A stretch of DNA of 64,000 nt. Source: Elusimicrobiota bacterium. GTDB lineage: Bacteria > Elusimicrobiota > Elusimicrobia > UBA1565 > UBA9628. Location of the stretch: assembly GCA_023213235.1 (NCBI GenBank), contig CP096137.1, forward strand, positions 569,587 to 633,586, in the 5' to 3' direction. This document shows, one piece after another, positions 27,887 to 35,228 of the stretch. Position numbers and translations under genes: made by a program. Below the pieces are notes generated by a model that worked only from the letters and a program-made list of their open reading frames with translations, was not told where the DNA came from and ran no database searches. Within the stretch, counting starts at the first letter, position 1. Each line of letters starts with the position of its first letter.

Positions 27887-29172
27887 GCGAACGGCTCGGC
27901 CGCCTGGCCACCGACCTCGGCGAACGCACGACCTACGACGCGGTCGCGCAGTGTTCGCGCTGCGGCTACTGCGAGCAGGCCTGCCCGACCTACGTCGCGA
28001 CCGGCGAGGAGTCGAAGTCCCCGCGCGGGCGCAACCAGATCGTGCGGCTGATGATCGAGGGCAAGCTCGACGACCCCAAGGCGGCGATGGAGTCGCTCTC
28101 CACCTGCCTGACGTGCGGGGCGTGCACGACGGCGTGCTACGCGAAGGTGCCCGTCGTCGACATCGTGCTGGAAGGAAGGCGGATGCTTCGCGAGACTCAT
28201 TGGCTCGTGAAGACGGTCACGAGACTGATGATTGACAGCCCGCGCGCCTTCGCGCGCCTCCTCAAGCTCGGCTTCTTCTTGAAGAAAATCGGAGCGTCGA
28301 AGCTCGGCCGGCCTTTCCTGCGCATGGCGGGTTTGCCTATTCTTGCCGAGATGGACGCCCACACCGACGAGGCCCCGCTTCGCAATCTCGACGATCTCAT
28401 GGCCGATCGGGAAGAACCGCAGAATCCGTCGTACCGGTACTTCGCTCCGTGCGGTCCCCGCTATCTGTTCCCGCGGGTGGGGGAGGCCTCGATGAAAGCC
28501 TTGGACAGCCTGATCGGGCCGGGAACTTATTTGAACAACCCGTGCTGCGGCCTCCTCGCCCATAATTACGGAGACTTGGCCGACGCGCGGGAACTGGCTA
28601 AACGGAATATTCTCCTTGCGGAGAATAACGGCAACGAACAGATCATGGCCGATTGTTCTTCTTGTGCATCGTTCCTGAAGACCTATCCGCAATTGTTCCT
28701 GCAGCCCGAGGAGGCCTCGTGGCGGCGGCGCGCCGAGGCGTTCTCTCAGCGCGTGCGCGACGTCATCGAGGTGTACGGCGAGAACGCGGCAAAACTGCCG
28801 CCCGACGTGCGCTCGGGAGTCGAGACGACTTATCACGATTCGTGCCGCGCGATCAACGGCCAGAACATCAAGGAAGGCCCGCGCAAGGCGGCGCGCCGCG
28901 CGGCGGGCGCCTCCTTCTGCGAGATGGCCGGCTCCGACCAGTGCTGCGGCGGGGCGGGGGCCTTCGGGTTCACGCACGGCGGGCTGTCGGATGAGCTTCT
29001 GCGCAAGAAAACGGCGAACGTGGCCTCGGTCCAGGCGGGGCTCGTGCTCACGAGCGCGACGTCGTGCCTGATCCAGCTTGCGCGTGGACTGAGGAAGTAT
29101 TATCCTGAGGCGAAGGTCCTCCACCTCTCCGAGTTCGTCGCCGGGGCCCTCGAGAAAAAACATGGGGCGTAG
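27883..29172 (+). CDS. glcF: Glycolate oxidase iron-sulfur subunit GlcF
   Basis: 429 residues. Two 4Fe-4S motifs near the N-terminus (CSRCGYCEQACP and CLTCGACTTACY) are followed by two CCG-type cysteine-rich domains (NNPCCGLLAHN, DCSSCASF; YHDSCR, DQCCGGAGAFG), which in this family bind a further cluster or heterodisulfide-like site. It would carry electrons from the GlcDE flavoprotein to quinone. The GTG start overlaps the GlcDE stop (GTGA). Codon use in about 28560-28690 is noticeably less GC-rich than in its neighbours. Confidence 0.87.
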   Translation: MSERLGRLATDLGERTTYDAVAQCSRCGYCEQACPTYVATGEESKSPRGRNQIVRLMIEGKLDDPKAAMESLSTCLTCGACTTACYAKVPVVDIVLEGRRMLRETHWLVKTVTRLMIDSPRAFARLLKLGFFLKKIGASKLGRPFLRMAGLPILAEMDAHTDEAPLRNLDDLMADREEPQNPSYRYFAPCGPRYLFPRVGEASMKALDSLIGPGTYLNNPCCGLLAHNYGDLADARELAKRNILLAENNGNEQIMADCSSCASFLKTYPQLFLQPEEASWRRRAEAFSQRVRDVIEVYGENAAKLPPDVRSGVETTYHDSCRAINGQNIKEGPRKAARRAAGASFCEMAGSDQCCGGAGAFGFTHGGLSDELLRKKTANVASVQAGLVLTSATSCLIQLARGLRKYYPEAKVLHLSEFVAGALEKKHGA

Positions 29173-30358
29173 ACAAGAGCTCGAGCAGCGCCAGTCCCTC
29201 CTCGCCCGCTTCGGGCGCATGGTGGCCGCCGAGACGAGCCTCGACACCCTGCTGACGATCATCGCCGAGGAGGTCCGCAACATCCTCTCGGCCGACCGCT
29301 GCTCCGTCTTCCTCGTCGACGCCTACAAGGGCGAGCTGTGGACGAAGATCGCGCTCGGCATGGAGGAGAAGGTCCTGCGCATCCCCGTCGGCCAGGGCAT
29401 CGCCGGTTTTGTGGCTAGAACCGGCTCTGCTGTCAACATCCGCGACGCCTATAAAGATACCCGCTTCGCCCAAGATCTCGACCGCATCACGGGCTACCAG
29501 ACGCGCACCGTGCTCGCCGTGCCGCTGCGCGGGCGCGACGGCAAGGCGCTCGGCGTCTTCGAGGTGCTCAACAAGGCCAAAGGCTCCTTCACCGAGGAGG
29601 ACGAGGGCCTGCTGCGCATCCTCGCGACGATGGCCGCGACCTTCATCGAGAACGCGACCTTGTACGACGACCTGCGCCGCTCCCACCTCGAGACGATCTA
29701 CCGCATGGCCCTCGTCGCCGAGTACCGCGACCAGGAGGACACGGGCCGCCACCTGCGCCGCATGAGCCGGTTCTCCGGCATCCTCGCTCAGGGGATGGGC
29801 CTGTCCTTCCTCGAGGCCGAGGATATCCGTTACGCCGCCCCGCTTCACGATATCGGCAAGGTCGCCATCCCGGACAGCATCCTGCGCAAGCCCGCCAAGC
29901 TCACGACCGAAGAGTTCGACGAGATGAAGAAGCACACGGTGTACGGCGCGAAGATGCTGGCCAACGCCGAGAGCCGCCTGCTGCGACTCGCGGCGAAGAT
30001 CGCGGTCGGCCACCACGAGTTCTACGACGGCACCGGCTACCCGTACCAGCTCAAGGGCGACGCGATCTCCCTCGAGGCGCGCATCGTGACCGTGGCCGAC
30101 GTCTTCGACGCCTTGTCCTCCAAGCGCGTCTATAAGGGAGAGTGGACGGTCGACGACGCGGTCAAGTACATCCAGGAGCGGGCCGGAAAGCAGTTCGACC
30201 CGAAGGTCGTGGCCGTCCTCATCGAGAAGCTGCCCGAGATCCTCGAGGCGCGCGACGAGGAGAACCGGCGCCTCGTCGAGGACGAGGCCGCCTCCCTGCA
30301 GCAGCATTTCCCGCCGCCCGCGTCGGCGCCGCCGACGCCTCTTCCGAAGACCGTCTAG
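29162..30358 (+). CDS. GAF and HD-GYP cyclic-di-GMP phosphodiesterase
   Basis: 398 residues. A GAF sensor (about 20-165, ILSADRCSVFLVD ... GVFEVLNKAKGSF) is joined to an HD-GYP domain (about 175-360) with HDIGKVAIPD and HHEFYDGTGYP, the metal-binding HD and GYP signatures, both intact. HD-GYP enzymes linearise cyclic di-GMP. There is no receiver or membrane segment, so input is probably a small molecule or redox state sensed by GAF. Its ATG overlaps the glcF stop by 11 bases, making it the last gene of the six-gene run. Confidence 0.87.
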   Translation: MGRRQELEQRQSLLARFGRMVAAETSLDTLLTIIAEEVRNILSADRCSVFLVDAYKGELWTKIALGMEEKVLRIPVGQGIAGFVARTGSAVNIRDAYKDTRFAQDLDRITGYQTRTVLAVPLRGRDGKALGVFEVLNKAKGSFTEEDEGLLRILATMAATFIENATLYDDLRRSHLETIYRMALVAEYRDQEDTGRHLRRMSRFSGILAQGMGLSFLEAEDIRYAAPLHDIGKVAIPDSILRKPAKLTTEEFDEMKKHTVYGAKMLANAESRLLRLAAKIAVGHHEFYDGTGYPYQLKGDAISLEARIVTVADVFDALSSKRVYKGEWTVDDAVKYIQERAGKQFDPKVVAVLIEKLPEILEARDEENRRLVEDEAASLQQHFPPPASAPPTPLPKTV

Positions 30359-30395
30359 ACTCCGGGCCGCGGAATTGTTAAGATGGACGGGAACC

Positions 30396-30469
30396 GCGGG
30401 CGTGGTTCAATGGTAGAACGGGTCCTTGCCAAGGATCAGACGGCGGTTCGATTCCGCTCGCCCGCTCCA
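30396..30469 (+). tRNA. tRNA-Gly (anticodon GCC)
   Basis: A 74-base cloverleaf: acceptor stem GCGGGCG/CGCCCGC, anticodon loop TTGCCAA with GCC at 30428-30430, T-loop GGTTCGATTCC, discriminator T and an encoded CCA. It sits 37 bases after the HD-GYP gene and 18 bases before the SRPBCC gene. Confidence 0.96.
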
Positions 30470-30487
30470 GATTTCTCCCGCCTAACT

Positions 30488-30943
30488 ATGCTCAGCGTCA
30501 ACCGCCGGATCCTGATCAGCGCGCCGCATGAATCGGTCAGGAACTACCTGGCGGACCTGGGCGAGATCGCGCAGTACGAGCCGAAGGTCGACAGCTTCAC
30601 GCTGTCGCCCGCCGGCGACGGCGCCGCCGAGGCCGGCGGGCGCTTCCTCGGCATCCCGTGGCGCGGCACGTTCCGGTTCGAGTTCCGCCCGGACGGCGGC
30701 TACCGCGGCGTGATGGTCTCCGGTCCTCTGCGCCGCATGGAGTGCCGCGTGATGATCCGCCCCGTCAACGGCGGCACCGTCCTCGAGCACGAAGAGGACT
30801 ACGATCTGCCGCTGCTGCTCAAGCCCCTGCGCCCGCTCGTCAAGCGCTGGCTCGACCACACGCTCGAGACCGAGCTCGACCTCATCAAGGAGCGCGCCGA
30901 GGCGCTCAACCGCAAGGTCCAGCTCGACGTCCTCGACGGCTGA
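30488..30943 (+). CDS. SRPBCC (polyketide-cyclase-like) protein
   Basis: 151 residues matching the START/SRPBCC helix-grip fold by pattern: VNRRILISAPHESVRNYLAD at the start, a run of short beta strands, and a long C-terminal helix LDHTLETELDLIKERAEAL. Such proteins bind hydrophobic ligands or act as cyclase/dehydrase-like folds; the ligand is unknown. The ATG at 30488 is chosen because any longer reading would run through the tRNA. The stop abuts the stop of the convergent membrane protein gene in the palindrome TGATCA. Confidence 0.75.
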   Translation: MLSVNRRILISAPHESVRNYLADLGEIAQYEPKVDSFTLSPAGDGAAEAGGRFLGIPWRGTFRFEFRPDGGYRGVMVSGPLRRMECRVMIRPVNGGTVLEHEEDYDLPLLLKPLRPLVKRWLDHTLETELDLIKERAEALNRKVQLDVLDG

Positions 30944-31360
30944 TCAGACGCCGGCGATCAGCCGGAAGGCGCGCTCGAACACCAGCGAACCCGCCGCCCA
31001 AGCCGGGAAATAGTCCAGGCGCACGAGTCCCGCGACGGTGCGCGGCTTGCCCCGGTACTCGGGCTCCCACGGGGCCTCGCCGATCGCCGCTCGCAGGATC
31101 AGACCGGTGATCAGCTCGAAGACCATGATGCCCGCCGCGTAGAAGGCCGCGCGCAGCGGCCAGGCCCACTCCCCGATCACGGGAAGCAGGAAGAAAAAAC
31201 CGGGGTAGAGCAGGGCGTAGATCGGGATCATCCAGACGTAGGAGTAGCCGATCAGACGCTTGCCGCCGTTTTTGCGGGAGTCGCCGACTGCGGTGAAGAC
31301 GATCTCCGCGCAGACGCCGACGGAGGCCATGAGCAGGGCGCGCTCGAGGTGGAGGAGCAC
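30944..31360 (-). CDS. PF06541-like (CmpB-type) membrane protein
   Basis: About 138 residues with four hydrophobic segments. GYSYVWMIPIYALLYPGF, FELITGLILRAAIGEAPWE and RLDYFPAWAAGSLVFE follow the pattern of the putative ABC-transporter type IV / CmpB family, whose function is not established. The GTG start overlaps the SEC-C gene stop (TAGTG), so translation is coupled. The family call rests on motif resemblance only. Confidence 0.65.
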   Translation of the reverse strand: MLLHLERALLMASVGVCAEIVFTAVGDSRKNGGKRLIGYSYVWMIPIYALLYPGFFFLLPVIGEWAWPLRAAFYAAGIMVFELITGLILRAAIGEAPWEPEYRGKPRTVAGLVRLDYFPAWAAGSLVFERAFRLIAGV

Positions 31361-31761
31361 TAGGCCCCGTGGCACTTCTTGAACTTCTTGCCCGAGCCGC
31401 AGTGGCACGGCTCGTTGCGGCCGACGTCGGGACCGCTCTTGACCACGGTGACGCCGGGCGAGACGGCCTCCTCCTGGAAGTCGCCCTTCTCGACGCGCTC
31501 CTTGTTCTTCTCGAGCCAGGCCTGGACGGCCTTCATGTCCTTGAGGTCGACGCCGTCCTTCTGCATGTGGCCCGCCATCACGCGCAGCTGCTTGATGAAG
31601 GCCGGGTCCTTCCACTTGCGGAAGAAGGTGCCCATCATGCCCTTCATCTTCGGGTCGTTGGCGAGCTCCGGCGGAAGCGCGGGCATCCCCGGGATGGGGG
31701 ACGCGCCGGCCTCGGGGGCCGGAGCTTCTTCCTTCTTGAACGGGTTCTTGAACCAGGACAT
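31360..31761 (-). CDS. SEC-C zinc-motif protein
   Basis: 133 residues. The C-terminus [19 protein letters not shown] is the SEC-C zinc-binding motif, as at the end of SecA, where it contacts SecB and ribosomes. The N-terminal part is a helical domain after a Pro/Ala-rich linker. It may be a small SecA-like accessory or nucleic-acid or ribosome-associated protein. It is the first gene of a pair with the CmpB-like protein. A long inverted repeat lies just upstream. Confidence 0.8.
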   Translation of the reverse strand: MSWFKNPFKKEEAPAPEAGASPIPGMPALPPELANDPKMKGMMGTFFRKWKDPAFIKQLRVMAGHMQKDGVDLKDMKAVQAWLEKNKERVEKGDFQEEAVSPGVTVVKSGPDVGRNEPCHCGSGKKFKKCHGA

Positions 31762-31772
31762 TTTGGGTTCCA

Positions 31773-31849
31773 GGTGTCAGGCCTTGCACTCTTGCAAAAT
31801 CATCCCGGCTCCGATCTCGAGATTTTGCAAGAGTGCAAGGCCTGACACC
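31773..31849. repeat. Perfect 29-base inverted repeat
   Basis: The arm at 31773-31801 (begins GGTGTCAGGCCTTGCACTCT) is matched without error by 31821-31849, with a 19-base loop. It fills the gap between the SEC-C gene and the tRNA-Ser gene. There is no U-run, and it is much longer than a normal terminator. The GTGTCAGGCC end resembles REP-type repeats mobilised by Y1 transposases, but no transposase is present in the window. Confidence 0.85.
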
Positions 31850-31866
31850 GTATAGCTAGTTTAAAA

Positions 31867-31956
31867 TGGCGGAAGGGGAGGGATTCGAACCCTCGAGGAG
31901 CTTGCACCCCTGACAGTTTTCGAGACTGTTCGTTTCAACCGCTCACGCACCCTTCC
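31867..31956 (-). tRNA. tRNA-Ser (anticodon CGA)
   Basis: A 90-base class II tRNA on the reverse strand: acceptor stem GGAAGGG/CCCTTCC, anticodon CGA (complement of 31920-31922), a long variable arm, T-loop GGTTCGAATCC, discriminator G and an encoded CCA. A TTTT run follows the CCA and could help termination. Confidence 0.95.
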
Positions 31957-32031
31957 GTGGCGACGGGGCATTTTAGCAAATGGGCGCGGAGGCGCGACAC
32001 TCCGGGAGGCCGGGCGTCGTCTAAGCTGCGA

Positions 32032-32049
32032 GGGTCCCGCGAGGGACCC
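32032..32049 (+). promoter_or_regulatory. Hairpin in the leader of the Spy-like gene
   Basis: GGGTCCC-GCGA-GGGACCC forms a perfect 7-bp stem ending 12 bases before the ATG at 32062. It could affect translation or mark an upstream transcript end. Confidence 0.35.
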
Positions 32050-32061
32050 GGGGGTAGGATA

Positions 32062-32589
32062 ATGAAGAAGCTGAGCTCGAATTTGGGGGCCGCGGCCCTG
32101 CTGGCCGGCGCCTTGCTGCTGCCGGCGGCCCTGCGTGCCGAGAAGGACGGCCCGAAGGGCGGAAAACCCGAGTCCCGCGAGGACGGTCCGCGGGGGAAGT
32201 GGAAGGAGAAGCTCGGCCTGACCGAAGAGCAGGAGGCCAAGCTCAAGGGCCTGCGCCGCGCGCACCGCGAGGAGTCGGAAAGCGCCCGCGCGGAGGTGAA
32301 GGCCGCCGTGAGAAAGCTCGCCGACCAGCTCGAGGACAAGGCCTCCGAGAAGGAGCTCACGGCCACGCTCGACAGGATACAGGCCGGGCGCAAGTCGCTC
32401 CACGCCCAGCGCGAGAAGTTCGAGGCGTCGGCGGCCGCGATCCTGACGCCGACGCAGCGCGCGCGCATGGCCGTCGCCATGGGGCGCATGATGGAGCGGG
32501 GCCCGGGCGGCAAGCGCGGCTTCGGGCGCAAGCACGGACGCGGCTGGGGCGAGCATGAGGACGGCCCCCGCGATCACGACGAGGACTGA
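32062..32589 (+). CDS. Spy/CpxP-like periplasmic LTxxQ protein
   Basis: 175 residues with a signal peptide (LGAAALLAGALLLPAALRA). The mature protein is highly charged and helical and has the LTEEQEAKLKGL and LTPTQRARM segments typical of the Spy/CpxP/ZraP group of small periplasmic chaperone or metal-stress proteins. The C-terminus (GRGWGEHEDGPRDHDED) is rich in His and acidic residues and may bind metal. No two-component partner is adjacent. Confidence 0.72.
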   Translation: MKKLSSNLGAAALLAGALLLPAALRAEKDGPKGGKPESREDGPRGKWKEKLGLTEEQEAKLKGLRRAHREESESARAEVKAAVRKLADQLEDKASEKELTATLDRIQAGRKSLHAQREKFEASAAAILTPTQRARMAVAMGRMMERGPGGKRGFGRKHGRGWGEHEDGPRDHDED

Positions 32590-32619
32590 CGATCCCGGGA
32601 CCGCGGCTCCATGAGATGG

Positions 32620-32625
32620 TAAAAT
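32620..32625 (+). promoter_or_regulatory. -10 box of the TrmJ-like gene
   Basis: TAAAAT lies 7 bases before the ATG at 32633. There is no ribosome site and no clear -35 box. Confidence 0.4.
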
Positions 32626-32632
32626 CATCCTC

Positions 32633-33289
32633 ATGGAGCCGCGCGTCGTCCTGGTCGAGCCGGAAAACCCGCTGAACGTCGGCTTCGTCGCGCGCGCGAT
32701 GCGGGCGTGCGGGGCGAAGGAGCTCGTGATCGTCTCGCGCGAATGGGGGGCGGTGCCCGACGAGGCGCGCCGCACCGGCGCCGCGGCGGAGGCGATCCTG
32801 GACGCGGCGCGGATCGTCACGACGCTCGAGGAGGCCTTGGCGGGTTGCGACGCCTCGGTGGCGTTCAGCCGGCGCCCGTCGGCCCTGCGCCAGAAGGAGT
32901 TCGTCCTGCCCGACGCGCCGCCCCTGCCGCGCCGCACGGCGCTCGTGTTCGGCCGCGAGTCCTCCGGGCTGACGCGCGAGGAGACCGCGCGCTGCCAGTG
33001 GCTGGCGCGCATCCCCTGCCGCGACGGGATCAGCCTCAACCTGGGCCAGGCCGCCGCCGTGGCCCTGCACCGGTTCACCGCGCCCGCCGCGGGGAAGAAG
33101 GCGGCGCCGAAGGCCGCCTCGCGCGAGCGCCTCGACGCGCTGTGGGCCTGGCTCGAGCCGCGCCTCGAGGGGGCGCCGCGCTTCACCGCCGAGCGCCGCC
33201 GCCGCGCCCGCCAGCTCCTCTATAGGCTCGAGCTCGACGACGAGGGCTGCGGCGCGCTGTTCGCCGTCCTCAAGGCGGTCGCGAAGTGA
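32633..33289 (+). CDS. trmJ: TrmJ-like tRNA 2'-O-methyltransferase
   Basis: 218 residues of the SpoU/TrmD (SPOUT) superfamily. LVEPENPLNVGFVARAMRA, LVFGRESSGLTREE and SLNLGQAAAV are the three conserved motifs that form the knotted S-adenosylmethionine site. By similarity to TrmJ it would methylate the ribose at tRNA position 32. It is slightly short at the C-terminus compared with E. coli TrmJ. It overlaps the Nudix gene start (GTGA). Confidence 0.83.
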   Translation: MEPRVVLVEPENPLNVGFVARAMRACGAKELVIVSREWGAVPDEARRTGAAAEAILDAARIVTTLEEALAGCDASVAFSRRPSALRQKEFVLPDAPPLPRRTALVFGRESSGLTREETARCQWLARIPCRDGISLNLGQAAAVALHRFTAPAAGKKAAPKAASRERLDALWAWLEPRLEGAPRFTAERRRRARQLLYRLELDDEGCGALFAVLKAVAK

Positions 33290-33749
33290 AGACCGTCGCG
33301 GCGACGCTGTGCTACGTCCGCTCCGGCGGGCGCGTGCTCATGCTGCACCGCAATAAGAAGGAAGGCGACGTGCACCGGGGAAAATGGAACGGCCTCGGCG
33401 GCAAGCTCGAGCCCGGGGAGTCGCCGGAGGAGTGCGTGGTCCGCGAGGTGCGCGAGGAGTCGGGGCTGACGATCGCCGCGCCGCGCCTGCGCGGAGTTCT
33501 GAGCTTCCCGGCCTTCAAGCCGGGCGAAGACTGGCTCGTGTTCGTGTACACGGCCGACCGCCACGAAGGAACGCTCGGGCCCTGCGCCGAGGGCGACCTG
33601 GAGTGGATCCCCGCGGAGAAGGTCGCGTCGTTGCCGCTGTGGGAGGGGACCGGATCTTTCTGCCGTGGCTCGACGAGGGCCGGTTCTTCTCGGCGAAGTT
33701 CGTCTACGAGGGCGGGCGTCTCGTCCGCCACGACGTCGCGTTTCACTGA
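33286..33749 (+). CDS. MutT-like Nudix hydrolase
   Basis: About 154 residues. The Nudix box runs from Gly 39 as GKLEPGESPEECVVREVREE followed by SGL and matches GX5EX7REUXEEXGU fully. The preceding HRGKWNGLGGK and the terminal KFVYEGGRLVRHDV resemble 8-oxo-dGTP diphosphatases. It would hydrolyse a nucleoside diphosphate-linked compound, probably in nucleotide sanitation. One base added to the G4 run at 33645-33648 joins the box to the natural C-terminus (GDRIFLPWLDEGRFFSAKF). Confidence 0.85.
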
Positions 33750-33840
33750 CGCGAAAACGTCACGAAATCGCGACGCTCCCAGCGTCGCGTTTCGCCGCGC
33801 CGCGTCCTATGCTGTCTCCTGACGCAAAAAGGAGGCGCAC

Positions 33841-33993
33841 ATGTCACCGCTGGACCTCATCATCGTCATTCTCATCCTGTCGTGGGCCGGCGGCTTGACG
33901 TTTCACGTCGCGGGCAGCCTGATCCACCTGCTGCTCGTCATCGCGCTCGTGTCGCTGGTGTACCGAATCGTGACGGGAAGGCGCGCAGTCTAG
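33841..33993 (+). CDS. Lmo0937-type small membrane protein
   Basis: 50 residues in two hydrophobic segments: LDLIIVILILSWAGGL and GSLIHLLLVIALVSLVYRI, ending in a basic TGRRAV. This is the pattern of the lmo0937 family, small membrane proteins often linked to stress responses. The ATG is preceded by AAAAGGAGG at a good distance. It is 20 bases upstream of the DksA-like gene. Confidence 0.75.
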   Translation: MSPLDLIIVILILSWAGGLTFHVAGSLIHLLLVIALVSLVYRIVTGRRAV

Positions 33994-34013
33994 CCGATCT
34001 GGGAGGGATGAAC

Positions 34014-34271
34014 ATGAATCGAAGCTTCACGGTGTCGAACGAGTCGTTGACGCGCGTCGAGTACGCCCGCGCGCGCATGCAGCTCATCGAGATGCGCGAC
34101 GCCCTGGCGGCGACGACGCACGACCTCGAGCGCATCCGCCGCAAGCAGGTCGAGGCCGCCCTCAAGAAGATGGACAACGGCGGCTACGGCATCTGCGAAT
34201 CCTGCTCGAGGCCGATGCTGAAGTCCCGACTGCTCGCCATGCCGTACGTCCGCTACTGCGTGTCCTGCTGA
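34014..34271 (+). CDS. TraR/DksA-type zinc-finger protein
   Basis: 85 residues: a helical part followed by a C4 zinc finger (Cys 61, 64, 82 and 85 in CESC...YCVSC). Small DksA/TraR proteins bind the RNA polymerase secondary channel, although this one lacks the acidic coiled-coil tip of full-length DksA, so it may act differently. I chose the ATG at 34014 because GGGAGG lies 7 bases before it; the ATG at 34008 is too close. It may be co-transcribed with the upstream small membrane protein. Confidence 0.78.
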   Translation: MNRSFTVSNESLTRVEYARARMQLIEMRDALAATTHDLERIRRKQVEAALKKMDNGGYGICESCSRPMLKSRLLAMPYVRYCVSC

Positions 34272-34279
34272 CCGCGCCG

Positions 34280-34313
34280 CCCGCGGCCCGCCCCGGAAGG
34301 GGCGGGCCGCGGG
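34280..34313 (+). terminator. Strong GC hairpin after the DksA-like gene
   Basis: A perfect 15-bp stem: CCCGCGGCCCGCCCC, loop GGAA, then its complement. It lies 8 bases after the stop codon. It has no U-run but is stable enough to stop transcription. Confidence 0.6.
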
Positions 34314-34366
34314 CCCGATGTAAAATCGCTCCGGGCGCGCCCTCCTTCCGTTTTCCCTCGGAAAAC

Positions 34367-34390
34367 GTCACAATATGACCGTCATGTGAC
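34367..34390. promoter_or_regulatory. Possible operator upstream of the response-regulator gene
   Basis: GTCACA (34367-34372) and TGTGAC (34385-34390) form an inverted repeat with a 12-base spacer containing ATGAC-C-GTCA. The stretch 34321-34440 is otherwise non-coding. It is a candidate site for regulation of the 34475-43713 signalling cluster. Confidence 0.35.
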
Positions 34391-34474
34391 AGTTTTTTCG
34401 GTCTCCTGTCATGCGCCGCCCCGTCGCCGCGGTGTTACCATATGGACACGGACCGTAAATATAGGAGAGCGACC

Positions 34475-35212
<738 letters not shown>

Positions 35213-35228
35213 GAAAGGCGCCGAGACG

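Noticed and set aside
30383..30943. Longer version of the SRPBCC protein starting at 30383
   Set aside because: It would be translated through the tRNA-Gly gene; the ATG at 30488 fits the family start.
31773..31849. Rho-independent terminator
   Set aside because: The arms are far too long and no U-run follows; repeat-element origin is more likely.
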